A DNA stretch of 64,000 nucleotides from an uncultured Opitutia bacterium (GCA_903827245.1 CAIKHO010000074.1:62001-126000); one strand, 5' to 3'. Shown: positions 8,184 through 17,627, numbered from the stretch's first letter. The notes: a model not told the origin generated them from the letters alone. A program made the numbers and translations.

Positions 8184-9323
8184 GTGCGCCCCCGCCCCCG
8201 GCTCGTTGTGTCCTGTGTGCTGCTCGGTTTTCTTGCCGTCATCCGCCTGATGGCGGCGGATCCGGTTGTCCGGTTCGACCCGGGCCCGTGGCCGGCGGGC
8301 TCTTCCCCCCGGGAAGTCGGCCGTCGCATCACGGCCAATTTCCTCGCCCGCCCCCACCGCCTGCTCGAGCCGAACCATGTCGTTCACTACGCCGAGATCT
8401 GCGCCTGGTACGGCGCACTCACATTCACCCGGCTGGCGGGCGAGCAGGAACTCAACACCCGGCTGGTCGCGCGCTTCGAGCCTTTCTTTGGTCCGGAGGC
8501 CGCGCTCATTCCCCGGCCCGTGGATGTCGATTGCGCCGTGTTCGGTGCCGTCCCGCTCGAGCTTTTTATCCAAACCCGCGATCCGCGGTATCTCGGCCTG
8601 GGGCGCCCCATGGCCGACCAGCAGTGGACCGCGCCGGCCGTGACCGGCGAACTCAGCCCGCAGATGCGCGCCCACCTCGCGGCCGGCCTGAGCTGGCACA
8701 CCCGGTTCTGGATCGATGACATGTACATGATCACGATCCTCCAGACGCAGGCCTTCCGCGCGACCGGGGACAAAATCTATCTCGATCGCGCCGCGCACGA
8801 GGCCGCCACGTATCTGCACAAGCTCCAGCAGCCCAACGGCCTGATTCCACACGCCTCCGACGTGCCCTATTTCTGGGGACGCGGCGACGGCTGGTTTGCC
8901 GCCGGCATGGCCGAGTTGCTCCGGTCGCTGCCGGCCGACCACCCTGACCGCGCCCGCATCCTCGCCGGCTACCGGAAGATGATGGCCACCCTGCTCAACA
9001 CGCAGGATGGGGACGGCATGTGGCACGAACTCATCGACGATCCGACCGCCTGGGCCGAGACCTCGTGCACGGGGATGTTCACCTTCGCCTTCATCACCGG
9101 CGTGAAGAACGGCTGGCTGGACGAAAAAATCTACGGGCCAGCCGCCCGCAAAGCCTGGCTGCGGCTGATCACCTACCTCGATGCCGATGGCAACATTCGC
9201 GAGGTCTGCGCCGGGACCGGGGCGAAGAACGACCGGACTTATTATCTGGAGCGACCCCGGGTCGTCGGCGACTTCCACGGCCAGGCCCCGCTCCTTTGGA
9301 GCGCCTCCGCCTGGCTAAGGTAG
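8184..9323 (+). CDS. Secreted unsaturated-uronyl hydrolase, GH88/GH105 family
   Basis: A 379-residue protein starting at GTG 8184 with a signal peptide (VVSCVLLGFLAVIRLMAADP, cleavage near residue 25). The (alpha/alpha)6-barrel family is recognised from LSWHTRFWIDDMYMITIL with the catalytic-type Asp pair, the PNGLIPHASDVPYFWGRGDG substrate region and TSCTGMFTFAF. Members remove terminal unsaturated galacturonate or glucuronate from oligosaccharides made by polysaccharide lyases, such as rhamnogalacturonan or ulvan fragments. No lyase or transporter is adjacent, so the substrate is unknown. Confidence 0.85.
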   Translation: MRPRPRLVVSCVLLGFLAVIRLMAADPVVRFDPGPWPAGSSPREVGRRITANFLARPHRLLEPNHVVHYAEICAWYGALTFTRLAGEQELNTRLVARFEPFFGPEAALIPRPVDVDCAVFGAVPLELFIQTRDPRYLGLGRPMADQQWTAPAVTGELSPQMRAHLAAGLSWHTRFWIDDMYMITILQTQAFRATGDKIYLDRAAHEAATYLHKLQQPNGLIPHASDVPYFWGRGDGWFAAGMAELLRSLPADHPDRARILAGYRKMMATLLNTQDGDGMWHELIDDPTAWAETSCTGMFTFAFITGVKNGWLDEKIYGPAARKAWLRLITYLDADGNIREVCAGTGAKNDRTYYLERPRVVGDFHGQAPLLWSASAWLR

Positions 9324-9359
9324 GGCAGGTCTCCGACCTGCTCTTTCATCCCGGAAGAA

Positions 9360-9415
9360 TTTGGCCACAGATGTCCGCACGCGTTATCACTGCCCATCGG
9401 TGTAATCAGTGGCCG
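9360..9415. repeat. Family I repeat, copy 2 (short)
   Basis: TTGGCCACAGATG on the left and GTGTAATCAGTGGCCGAA on the right. The right end matches the right arm of the copy at 656-757. Confidence 0.6.
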
Positions 9416-9459
9416 AACACTCCGAGGAATCCATTGGACGGGTTGAAAACCCACCCCAC

Positions 9460-10683
9460 TCACACCACCCGCGCCCAGAGCACTTTGAGGTACCTGCTCT
9501 CAAGGCAGTTCGAGTAGACTGGATGATCCACGCCCGGGCCGGTGCGGTCGAAGAACTGCAGGCGGCGGTTCTGGCGGTGCGCCGCCTTGATCACGTGCGC
9601 CTCGAAATCTTCGAGGCTCAGCAGGCCGGAACAGGAACAGGTCACGAAGATGCCGCCGTCCTTCACCAGCGAGATCGCCAGCAGGTTCAGGTCCTCGTAT
9701 TTCTGGCGGCCTTCCCAGTTGCCGTGGTCGTCGCGCGTGAAAATGAACTTCGGCGGGTCAAGCACCACGACGTCCCACTTCTCCCCGTTCTGCTGCATCT
9801 GGCGCGCGTAGGCAAAGGCGTCGGCATGCACGAACTTGAGCCGCACCTGATTGAGGTTGGCGTTACGCTTCGCCTGCTCGAGCGCGACCTCATCGAGGTC
9901 CACGCTGGTCACCTCGGCGGCGCCACCCAGCACCTTGGCATTGAGCGAAAAACCGCCGGTGTAGCAGCAGAGGTCGAGCACACGGGCGCCCTTCGTGAAG
10001 CGGACGACCGCCTCGCGGTTGTCCCGCTGGTCGCAGAAAAATCCGGTCTTGTGCCCCTCCGCAAAATCCACCTCGTAGCGCACGCCGTGCTCCCGGATTT
10101 TCACCGCGCGAGGCGCCGCGGCGTTGGTCTCGTTGAACGCCGACGGCTTGATTCCCTCGAGGCTGCCGAGGTCGTGGTCCACATGCACGCGGGCGAACTT
10201 GGTGCCGGCGAGCTCGTGCAGCAGCGGCAGCCAGCGCGGCAGGCGCTGCGCGATCCCGAGGCTGTACACCTCGCAGAGCAGCGTCTCGCCGTAGCGGTCG
10301 ATCGTCAGGCCGCTAAGGCCGTCGCCGTCCGAGTTGATGAGGCGGTAGGCGTCCGTGGACTCGTCGAGCTTGAACAGCCCCCGGCGCAACTCGACCGCGC
10401 GGCGGATGGCCGTCTCGAAATAAGCCTCGGTGACCGGCTCGGTCGAGTGGCAGACCACCCGGAGCGGGATCTTCGCACGCGGGTTGAACAGGCCGCCGCC
10501 GGCCAGGTTGCCGTTCTTGTCGTAAACATTGACGAAGTCGCCGGGCCGCGCGTCGGCCGAGCACTGGCCAAGAAGCCGCGGAAATATCGCCGGCTGGAAG
10601 GTGAAGTATTTCAACTGGGCCCACGGCTTGGCCCACCCCGTGCGGTCGATCGGCGCGCGCGGGGCTGGCTCGGCTTTTTCCAT
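9460..10683 (-). CDS. RlmI-like class I SAM-dependent rRNA methyltransferase
   Basis: This resembles the 23S rRNA m5C1962 methyltransferase RlmI (YccW/YwbD). An N-terminal PUA-like region (GDFVNVYDKNGNLAGGGLFN) is followed by an EEHEE-type domain and a Rossmann methyltransferase. SAM motif I is VLDLCCYTGGFSLNAK, motif IV is VVLDPPKF, and a cysteine-bearing TCSCSG matches the motif VI Cys of m5C enzymes. ATG 10683 is used; ATG 10701 is also possible. The gene is convergent with the GH88/105 gene, and a C-type repeat lies upstream. Confidence 0.85.
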   Translation of the reverse strand: MEKAEPAPRAPIDRTGWAKPWAQLKYFTFQPAIFPRLLGQCSADARPGDFVNVYDKNGNLAGGGLFNPRAKIPLRVVCHSTEPVTEAYFETAIRRAVELRRGLFKLDESTDAYRLINSDGDGLSGLTIDRYGETLLCEVYSLGIAQRLPRWLPLLHELAGTKFARVHVDHDLGSLEGIKPSAFNETNAAAPRAVKIREHGVRYEVDFAEGHKTGFFCDQRDNREAVVRFTKGARVLDLCCYTGGFSLNAKVLGGAAEVTSVDLDEVALEQAKRNANLNQVRLKFVHADAFAYARQMQQNGEKWDVVVLDPPKFIFTRDDHGNWEGRQKYEDLNLLAISLVKDGGIFVTCSCSGLLSLEDFEAHVIKAAHRQNRRLQFFDRTGPGVDHPVYSNCLESRYLKVLWARVV

Positions 10684-10776
10684 GGGCGGTTGGTCGGGCA
10701 TCGCCCTGATTGGGAGGCAGAGGCCCGCCCCGGGCAATTTTTATCCAAGGAATTTGGCTGTGTATCAGTTTGAAAC

Positions 10777-10848
10777 GGTAGGAGCGGCATTACGCCGCGA
10801 AGCTTGGAGAGGCCGGGCAAACCACCGCGTCGTAAAGCCGCTCCCACC
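10777..10848. repeat. Family C REP-like hairpin, copy C1
   Basis: GGTAGGAGCGGCATTACGCC and its partner GTCGTAAAGCCGCTCCCACC form a long imperfect stem. It sits between the RlmI-like and phosphoesterase genes. Confidence 0.8.
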
Positions 10849-10928
10849 GTCGAGCATGGGAAAATTTAGGTACAGCCGCGATTTTGAATCCGCCCGCGCC
10901 GGCGCCACCCGCTGCCAGCCGCACCGAG

Positions 10929-12470
10929 TCAGGGAGCCGGCTCCATGACCCGGACCTCGCGCACCGCCGTGAAGATCCGGCCGGAAGGATCCGTGGCACT
11001 CACTTCGATCTGATGCTTCCCCACAGCGAGGTCCGCCGGCAGATAGCCGCGCCAGAGGTGGTAGCTCACTGTGGGATCGGGCAAGCGCCGGCCCAGCCGC
11101 GGCACGGCCAGGGTGTCCTGGGCCAGATAAAGTTTCGCGTAGGCGGGATCCCACTCGATCACGCGGCGCAGATCGCCCCACGCCCGGTCATCGAGCCGCG
11201 CCTCGACTTTCCAGCCGTCGTGGCCGTTGAACACGTTGGCGAAAAACGAGACGTAGCCCTGGTGCACCGCCGCCACCGCCGGGGCGTACAGTCCGACCTG
11301 GTGGTCGGCCGGCTCACGCGCCGGGCGGTAGTCGGCCACCGGGGCGGCCACGCCGTTGAACGAGAGGATCGCATAACCGTGCGGCGTGCCATCCCACATC
11401 GTCGTGATCGGGATGCCGCTGGCATCTGGCGGCCCGCCCCAGAAGCTGCCGCTGGCCGCGGCGACGTTGTACTCGTGCAGGGGCTGGGCCCCCTGCCATC
11501 CGTCGGCGGGACCGTAGAACACGTGGCGCTGGTAGTGGGTGTGGCCCGAGAGCCAGAAATTATTCGGCCGGTCCTTCAGCAGGGCAAAGAGCCGCGCCCG
11601 GTCGGCCGCCCGGAAGGTCTCCGCGTTCGAGGGGTTCGGATAAAACCAGGGGATGTGCATCATCAGCACGACCAGTTCGTCGCGCGGGGTGACGCGCAGG
11701 AGGTTTTCCAAAAAGGCGAACTGGTCGGCGCGAAGTCCTCCGACGTAGCGCGGGCCGCCGAGGAACCGCACGTCGTTGAGCGCGACAAACAGCACGGGGC
11801 CATGGTGGAAGGCATAGGTCGAGGGCCCGTAGACCGCCTCGAAGCCGGCGGTGGCGTGACGGTCGTCGGGCGCGTCGAGGTTGAGGTCGTGGTTGCCGTT
11901 GAGATTGTACCAGGGAAGGCCGAGGCGGGCCACCTCCGCATTGAGCGGGGCAAAAAGATCGAGCCGGTCGCTCACGATATCCCCCAGCGTCACCCCGAAC
12001 GCCGCATCGTGGCTGCCGGCCACGCTCGCGATGACCGTGCGCTTGAAGTAGTCGACGTCCTCCGGCGTCGCGGGCTGCGGATCGGTGAACACGATCGCCC
12101 GAAAGGCGTCGGCTTCCTCGCTGCGCTGGAGTGGAAAATCCGCCGCCACGGGCAACGCCGCGCCCGGAATCAGCCGGTGGTAGAACTGCGGCAGGTTCTG
12201 CGCGTCCACCGGTGGCCGCCAGCCGCGGGGCTTGATCACAAAAACCGTGGCGTCGTCCGCGGCCGTCAGCTCGTAGGCACCCTGCGCGTCGGTGAGGACG
12301 ACATCCGTGCCGTTCGAGACTGCGACACCGGCGATGCCGGGCTCGCCGGGACCGCGGACACCGTTGCCGTCGCGATCGTCAAAGACCACGCCGTGCATGG
12401 TCGCGCCGGAAGCGGCGGCCAGGCAGCCGAGCGCAAGTCCAAGCGCGACGCAGGTACGAGGCGAAACCAT
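10929..12470 (-). CDS. Secreted calcineurin-like metallophosphoesterase with N- and C-terminal accessory domains
   Basis: The signal peptide (VALGLALGCLAAASGAT) leads into an SdrD/CNA-B-like segment (VVFDDRDGNGVRGPGEPGIA), typical of the metallophosphoesterase N-domain. The catalytic core shows GDIVSD, the GNHD motif (NLNGNHDLN), MMHIPW and SGHTHYQRH. The first metal motif is FTDPQP rather than the usual DxH. A C-terminal calcineurin-associated beta domain follows (NVFNGHDGWKVEARLDDR). The substrate is unknown; secreted relatives act on phosphoesters outside the cytoplasm. Start at ATG 12470; 12482 is an alternative. It is preceded by a composite family A repeat. Confidence 0.85.
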   Translation of the reverse strand: MVSPRTCVALGLALGCLAAASGATMHGVVFDDRDGNGVRGPGEPGIAGVAVSNGTDVVLTDAQGAYELTAADDATVFVIKPRGWRPPVDAQNLPQFYHRLIPGAALPVAADFPLQRSEEADAFRAIVFTDPQPATPEDVDYFKRTVIASVAGSHDAAFGVTLGDIVSDRLDLFAPLNAEVARLGLPWYNLNGNHDLNLDAPDDRHATAGFEAVYGPSTYAFHHGPVLFVALNDVRFLGGPRYVGGLRADQFAFLENLLRVTPRDELVVLMMHIPWFYPNPSNAETFRAADRARLFALLKDRPNNFWLSGHTHYQRHVFYGPADGWQGAQPLHEYNVAAASGSFWGGPPDASGIPITTMWDGTPHGYAILSFNGVAAPVADYRPAREPADHQVGLYAPAVAAVHQGYVSFFANVFNGHDGWKVEARLDDRAWGDLRRVIEWDPAYAKLYLAQDTLAVPRLGRRLPDPTVSYHLWRGYLPADLAVGKHQIEVSATDPSGRIFTAVREVRVMEPAP

Positions 12471-12556
12471 GGCGCGGAGCAAAAACCGCGGATTCGACCG
12501 GGTCGAGACTCGATCGGGCGCCTTGCCGTCGGCCCGACCGAATTCACGCGCAGAAG

Positions 12557-12685
12557 GTAGCAGTCGGGGTCACGAGGCTGGACCGCAAGGCCATCCGGTC
12601 GGGGATGCGGCGTCCCCGTCGCATCGAACCGCGACTAGGAGGTCGCGGCTCCAACAACCAAAAGCCTCGTGACCCCGGCTGCTAC
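12557..12685. repeat. Composite three-arm palindrome with family A outer arms, copy A6
   Basis: The outer stem GTAGCAGTCGGGGTCACGAG (12557 on) pairs with CTCGTGACCCCGGCTGCTAC (to 12685). Inside are two further hairpins: GGGGATGCGGCGTCCCC at about 12601-12617 and CCGCGACTAGGAGGTCGCGG. The whole could fold as a cloverleaf. Confidence 0.75.
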
Positions 12686-12715
12686 TTCCTGGCGCGAGCC
12701 ACCTGCATCATTGGC

Positions 12716-12904
12716 TCAGACGGCATTCTTGCGCCCAAGGAGAAAGTAGAGGATCGAGCCGAGAAACGGCAGCAGGATGATGACAATGACCCAGACGACC
12801 TTGTTGGGATTGCTGCTCTTCACGCAGTCGACGAGGGCCACGATCCACAGGATAAACCACACGACCGAGAGGATATAGTTCAGGTTCGTATTCATATCCG
12901 TCAT
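12716..12904 (-). CDS. Small PLDc_N-type membrane protein
   Basis: A 62-residue protein with two hydrophobic helices (LNYILSVVWFILWIVALVD and VWVIVIILLPFLGSILYFLL) separated by CVKSSNPNKV, ending in LLGRKNAV. This matches the short PLDc_N (phospholipase D nuclease N-terminal) membrane module that occurs alone in many bacteria. The catalytic PLD HKD motif is absent. Its role is unknown and it probably sits in the inner membrane. It is transcribed as a single gene between the phosphoesterase and thymidine phosphorylase genes. Confidence 0.75.
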   Translation of the reverse strand: MTDMNTNLNYILSVVWFILWIVALVDCVKSSNPNKVVWVIVIILLPFLGSILYFLLGRKNAV

Positions 12905-13008
12905 CGTATCCTCCCGCGCACCGGGGTTCCGGATAAAATCCGAGGCTGTCGCAACACGGTCGTATCCGTGCTGGCCGCGCCGAACGCTGGCCTCCAGCTT
13001 CCGCCAAC

Positions 13009-13041
13009 AAAAAGGCCGGCCGGAATAAATCCGGCCGGCCT
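13009..13041 (-). terminator. Rho-independent terminator of the thymidine phosphorylase gene
   Basis: An 11-bp perfect GC-rich stem, AGGCCGGCCGG at 13013-13023 and CCGGCCGGCCT at 13031-13041, with a 7-base AATAAAT loop. On the minus strand it is followed by a T run (A run at 13009-13013 on the plus strand). It lies 22 bp after the stop codon. Confidence 0.92.
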
Positions 13042-13062
13042 GGAGAAATCGGAATCGTGCGC

Positions 13063-14409
13063 TTACGCCACGCGCTCGACGATCAGCGGAGGGGGCGTCG
13101 GGCGCTTCGGCGCGAGACGGTAGGCGTTCTTGAAGTATTCCAACGCCTGCTCGAGCTTCGCCTCGTCGTTGTAATGGATCATCATCAGCGGCTCGCCCTG
13201 CTTCACCTGCGTGCCGACCTTCTTGATCTCGGAGACGCCGACGGAATAATCCAGCTTGTCGTGCGCCTGCTCCTTGCCGGCCCCGAGCAGGTGCACGCCG
13301 CGCGCGATCATCGCCGCATTGATGGTGTGCACGTAGCCGCGCTTGGGGGCGGGCAGCTTGCGGATGTGCCGGGCCTGCGGGAATTTTTCCGGGTGGTCGA
13401 TGTACGAGACGTCGCCGCCCTGCGCCTTGACGAGATCCTTGAACTTCTCGAGGGCCGAGCCATCCGTGAGATGGCGCTGGACCGTCTGCTTGGCGGAAAG
13501 CGTGGACCCGGCGACGCCGGCGAGCCGGACAATCTCCATGCCGAGCTTGAGTACCAGTTCCTTCATGTCCTCGGGACCCTCGCCCTTCAGGAGCTTGATC
13601 GCCTCCTTGACCTCAAGGGACGTGCCGACGGTGTCGCCCAGCGGCTGGTTCATGTCGGTCACCAAGGCGACACAGCGGCGTTTCATCGAACGTCCGACCC
13701 GGGTCATCGAACGGGCCAGTTGCTTGGCCTGTTCAAGATCCTTGATGAAGGAGCCGTTACCCCACTTGACGTCGATCACGAGGCCTTCGGAACCCTCGGC
13801 GAGCTTCTTGGAAAGGACCGACCCGGTGATGAGCGGAAGGCTGGGAATGGTGCCGGTCTCCTTGCGGAGCTCGTAAATCTTGGCGTCGGCCGGGGCGAGA
13901 TCCTCGGTCTGCTCGATGATCGCGCCGCCGATGCGGGCGAGCTGGCTGGCGAACTGCTCGTTGGTCTGCTGGCTCTTGAAGCCGGGAATGGAGCCGAGTT
14001 TCTCGAGCGTGTTGATCACGTAATCGTGCTCCACGCCGCACATCATCGGGACAACCACGCCCGAGGCCATCGCGAGCGGCACAAGGACGAGGGAGGTTTT
14101 GTCGCCCACGCCGCCTGTCGAGTATTTGTCGATCTTCGGCTTGGCGATGTGGGAAAGGTCTATCACCTCGCCGGACAGCATCATTTCCTCCGTCAGATCG
14201 GCCGTTTCCTGGGCGGACATGCCTGAGAAGTAAATCGCCATGGCCAACGCAGCAAGTTGGTGCTGAGGCATTTCGCCATCAAGCGTGCTATCGATGATAT
14301 AGCGGATTTCCTCCTGGGTGAACTCACCCCCATCGCGCTTCTTTTCGATCAGGAACTCGAAAGTCGGCTTGATGAAACGACGGGTCGGAATGTTACGTTT
14401 GCTGCTCAT
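13063..14409 (-). CDS. deoA: Thymidine/pyrimidine-nucleoside phosphorylase
   Basis: This enzyme splits thymidine or deoxyuridine with phosphate, giving base plus deoxyribose-1-phosphate in nucleoside salvage. The 448-residue protein starts at ATG 14409 (MSSKRNIPTRRF). Its N-terminal helical domain has GGEFTQEEIRYIID and MPQHQLAALAMAIYFSGM. The phosphate-binding family signature is KYSTGGVGDKTSLVLVPLAM, with KLGSIPGFK and ITGSVLSKKLAEG further on. The C-terminal domain has GYVHTINAA and LDYSVGVSEI. The bacterial family includes DeoA and the broader pyrimidine-nucleoside phosphorylase Pdp; I cannot separate them. A strong terminator follows. Confidence 0.92.
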   Translation of the reverse strand: MSSKRNIPTRRFIKPTFEFLIEKKRDGGEFTQEEIRYIIDSTLDGEMPQHQLAALAMAIYFSGMSAQETADLTEEMMLSGEVIDLSHIAKPKIDKYSTGGVGDKTSLVLVPLAMASGVVVPMMCGVEHDYVINTLEKLGSIPGFKSQQTNEQFASQLARIGGAIIEQTEDLAPADAKIYELRKETGTIPSLPLITGSVLSKKLAEGSEGLVIDVKWGNGSFIKDLEQAKQLARSMTRVGRSMKRRCVALVTDMNQPLGDTVGTSLEVKEAIKLLKGEGPEDMKELVLKLGMEIVRLAGVAGSTLSAKQTVQRHLTDGSALEKFKDLVKAQGGDVSYIDHPEKFPQARHIRKLPAPKRGYVHTINAAMIARGVHLLGAGKEQAHDKLDYSVGVSEIKKVGTQVKQGEPLMMIHYNDEAKLEQALEYFKNAYRLAPKRPTPPPLIVERVA

Positions 14410-14571
14410 GGGTGGTTTTGTGCGTAGCGTGAGGAGAACACGGGCCGATGCCCGCAGGCGGAAAAGTTTGTGAGCCAAACGACTCCCCAATTGAAGTCGA
14501 GCCAAAACCGCCCACCTCCGGCCCGGGTTTCCCTCTCAAACCACCAGGCCAGCCAGGCCTCCCACGCCTGG

Positions 14572-15771
14572 TTATTTGGCCGGCGCACCCGCCGCGATCC
14601 ATGCCGCGACCACCGCGCGCTCGTAGTCGGTGATGTGCGTGACATTGCCGAGCGGCATGATGCGGGTGACCACGACCTGCTGGTAAAGGCGCTGGGCGTT
14701 CTGCGCGATGGCCGCGGGGGTGTTCAAGAGCACACCCGCCGGCGGCTGCGTGATCCCGGTAAAGGTCGGCACGGGTGAATGGCAGGTCACACAACGTTCG
14801 CCCACGATGGCCCGTACCTGGTCAAACGTCACCGGACCCTCCACCTTCGGCAGCGGCACCAAGTGGGGCGTGGTCCACCAGCCCACAGTAAACAGCAGGG
14901 CGGCACCGATGGCCGGATATTGCCACGCCAGCACGCCCTTGTGCTTGCGGTTGAAGAAATGCCGGATCGAGACACCCGCGGCCGCCATGAGCATCAGGAT
15001 CGCCCAGTTGTAGGGGTGCGAATAGGTCGTGGCGTAGTGGTTGCTGATCATGATGAACAGCACCGGCAGGGTGAAATAATTGTTGTGCACGCTGCGCTGC
15101 TTGCCGCGCTTGCCGTCGAGCGGGTCGGGCATCAATCCGGCCCGCATGGCGTCGACCATCTTCTTCTGCCCGGGGATGATCACAAAAAACACATTGGCCG
15201 CCATGATGGTGCCGATCGAGGCGCCCACCTGGATGTAGGCGGCCCGGCCACCGAGCTCGTGGGCCAGGCCCCAGGCCAGGGCCGACAACAGCACGAACAC
15301 GATCCCGCCCAGCAACGCGTCGCGTTTGCCCAGCGGCGAGCGGCACAGGGCGTCGTAAATCAGCCACGAGCCGACCATGCTCGCCGCGCCGATCCCGACC
15401 GCCTGCCACGTGGTCAGGACGGCCACGGTCGGATCCACCATCATCACCTGCGCCTTGAGCCAGTACACGACCACCAGCAGGGCCGTGCCCGTCAGCCACG
15501 TGTAGTAGGCCTCCCATTTGAACCAGTGCAGGTTGTCCGGCAGCGAGGCCGGCGCGACCGCGTATTTCTGCGGGTTGTAGAAGCCGCCGCCGTGCACGGC
15601 CCACAGTTCGCCCGCAACCCCCTTCTTCGCGTTGTCCGAGCCGGGCTCGGGCGGCTCGAGCGTGTTGTCGAGCCAGATGAAATAAAACGAGGAGCCGATC
15701 CACGCGATGCCGGTGATGATATGCAGCCAGCGCAGCAGCATCTCGACGATGTCGATCCAGTGTGAAGCCAT
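14572..15771 (-). CDS. puuD: PuuD-like membrane urate hydroxylase with cytochrome c domain
   Basis: An N-terminal membrane domain has several hydrophobic helices (HIITGIAWIGSSFYFIWLDN near residues 17-36, then helices around 90-110, 125-145, 155-205, 245-265 and 280-300). A C-terminal c-type cytochrome domain has the haem site CVTCH at 327-331 and a likely distal Met at M372 (RIMPLGN). This is the PuuD layout, an integral-membrane urate oxidase that links 5-hydroxyisourate formation to the respiratory chain. The length of 399 is near the family norm. No other purine catabolic gene is close. It ends about 160 bp upstream of the deoA start and is divergent from argS. Confidence 0.85.
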   Translation of the reverse strand: MASHWIDIVEMLLRWLHIITGIAWIGSSFYFIWLDNTLEPPEPGSDNAKKGVAGELWAVHGGGFYNPQKYAVAPASLPDNLHWFKWEAYYTWLTGTALLVVVYWLKAQVMMVDPTVAVLTTWQAVGIGAASMVGSWLIYDALCRSPLGKRDALLGGIVFVLLSALAWGLAHELGGRAAYIQVGASIGTIMAANVFFVIIPGQKKMVDAMRAGLMPDPLDGKRGKQRSVHNNYFTLPVLFIMISNHYATTYSHPYNWAILMLMAAAGVSIRHFFNRKHKGVLAWQYPAIGAALLFTVGWWTTPHLVPLPKVEGPVTFDQVRAIVGERCVTCHSPVPTFTGITQPPAGVLLNTPAAIAQNAQRLYQQVVVTRIMPLGNVTHITDYERAVVAAWIAAGAPAK

Positions 15772-15863
15772 GGTCTAGTATGGGCATGTCAGCCATAATG
15801 GTGCCAAGATGATATCCAACTCCACGCTTGCCCGGCGGGCGGGGTCGGCGATGAAGTGACCCG

Positions 15864-17627
15864 ATGCACGTTTCGTTCAACCTCGCCTCCGACCTGGAAG
15901 CGGCCCTCAACGCCGCGGCCGCTGCCGCCGGCCTGGAAGCCGGGGCTTTTGCGCCCGAGGTGCGCACCGCCGATCCCCGCCACGGCGATTTTCAGGCCAA
16001 CGGAGTGCTGGGCTACGCCAAGGCGCGCAAATTAAACCCGCGCGCCGTGGCCGAAAAACTTGTGGCCGCCCTGCCGGCCGGCCTGCTGCAGGCCTACTCC
16101 GTGGCCATCGCCGGGCCCGGCTTCATCAATTTCACCCTCCAGCCCGGCACCCTTCTCGCCTGGATGCGCCTCTACGCCACGCGCGAAGCCCTCGCCTCCG
16201 GTGCCGCGGCCGCCTCGCCCATCCGCGGCCAGACCTGGGTGGTCGACTACAGCTCGCCCAACACCGCCAAGCAGATGCACGTCGGCCATTTACGCTCCGC
16301 CGTGATCGGCGAGGCCATCAGCCGGCTGGCGGCCTTCGGCGGCGCCAAGGTGATCCGCGACAATCATATCGGCGACTGGGGCACGCAGTTCGGCAAGCTC
16401 ATCTGGGCCTACAAGCACGAGCTCGACACCATCGGGCTCGCCCGCGATCCGCTGGAGGAATTCGAGCGCCTCTACAAGGCCGGCAATAACGCCGCCGAGG
16501 CCGATGTCACCGTCATGGACGCCGCCCGCGCCGAGCTCGTGAAGCTCCAGGGCGGCGACCCCGAAAACCTCGCGATCTGGAAAAAAATCAACGACGTCAG
16601 TCTCGCCGCCTTCCAGCAGATCTACGACCAGCTCGGCATCCGCTTCGACCTCACCCTGGGCGAGAGTTTTTATAACGACAAGGTCGACCAAATTTACCGC
16701 GAGCTGGCCGCCTGCGGTCTCGCGGCGGAAAGCCAGGGGGCGCTCGTGGTGTTTCACGCCGACCATCCGCGGTTCAAGGACCAGCCGTTCATCATCCGCA
16801 AGTCCGACGGGGCCGCGAACTACGCTTCGACCGACCTCGCCACGATCCTTTACCGCAGGGACATGCTCAAGGCGGACGTGGCCGTCTATGTCGTCGACAC
16901 GCGCCAGCGCGATCATTTCGACCAGCTGTTCATGACGGTCAACAAGTGGTTCGCCGCAACCAACCGGCAGCCGCCGCGGCTGGACTACGTCGACTTCGGC
17001 ACCGTGCTCGGCGAAAGCGGCAAGCCGCTCAAGACCCGCAGCGGCGAAAACATCAAGCTGAAGGACCTCCTCACGGAAGCGGCCGATCGCGCCTATGACC
17101 TCGTCACCGGCAAGAGCCCGGACTTCCCCGAGGCCGAGCGCTGCGCCATCGCGGCGGTGGTGGGAGTCGGCTCGGTGCAGTATGCCGACCTCTCGCAGAA
17201 CCGCTCCAGCGACTACGTGTTTGCCTGGGAGAAGATGATCTCGCTCGAGGGCAACACCGCCGCGTACCTCCTGTACGCCATCGCCCGGATTCATTCGATC
17301 TTCCGCAAAAACAATCTCACGCCCGGCGCGCCCGGCACCGAGCTGGCCGCCGGCGCGCCCGAGACCCCGGCGGAGATCGCCCTGGCCCGCAAGCTGGTGA
17401 AATTCGCGGATGCACAGCGCCTCGCCATCGAGACGCTGCGGCCGCACTTCCTCGGCCTCTACCTGTACGAGCTGGCCGGCGAGTTCAGCTCGTTCTACAA
17501 CGCCGACAAGGTGAACGTCGACGATGCGGCCGTGCGCGCCCGCCGCCTGATGCTGTGCGCCCGGACGCTGCTGGTGCTCGAAACCGGCCTCGATCTGCTC
17601 GGCCTGCGGCTCTTGACGCGGATGTAG
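15864..17627 (+). CDS. argS: Arginyl-tRNA synthetase
   Basis: It charges tRNA-Arg and is a class I synthetase. The 587-residue protein carries the N-terminal Add-1 domain, the HIGH-type motif as MHVGHLRSAVIGE (preceded by YSSPNTAKQ), KVIRDNHIGDWGTQFGKL, and the KMSKS-region variant KPLKTRSGENIKL. The C-terminal DALR anticodon-binding domain includes YLYELAGEFSSFYN and ends LDLLGLRLLTRM. It is divergent from the PuuD-like gene. A D-type and a B-type repeat follow. Confidence 0.97.
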   Translation: MHVSFNLASDLEAALNAAAAAAGLEAGAFAPEVRTADPRHGDFQANGVLGYAKARKLNPRAVAEKLVAALPAGLLQAYSVAIAGPGFINFTLQPGTLLAWMRLYATREALASGAAAASPIRGQTWVVDYSSPNTAKQMHVGHLRSAVIGEAISRLAAFGGAKVIRDNHIGDWGTQFGKLIWAYKHELDTIGLARDPLEEFERLYKAGNNAAEADVTVMDAARAELVKLQGGDPENLAIWKKINDVSLAAFQQIYDQLGIRFDLTLGESFYNDKVDQIYRELAACGLAAESQGALVVFHADHPRFKDQPFIIRKSDGAANYASTDLATILYRRDMLKADVAVYVVDTRQRDHFDQLFMTVNKWFAATNRQPPRLDYVDFGTVLGESGKPLKTRSGENIKLKDLLTEAADRAYDLVTGKSPDFPEAERCAIAAVVGVGSVQYADLSQNRSSDYVFAWEKMISLEGNTAAYLLYAIARIHSIFRKNNLTPGAPGTELAAGAPETPAEIALARKLVKFADAQRLAIETLRPHFLGLYLYELAGEFSSFYNADKVNVDDAAVRARRLMLCARTLLVLETGLDLLGLRLLTRM

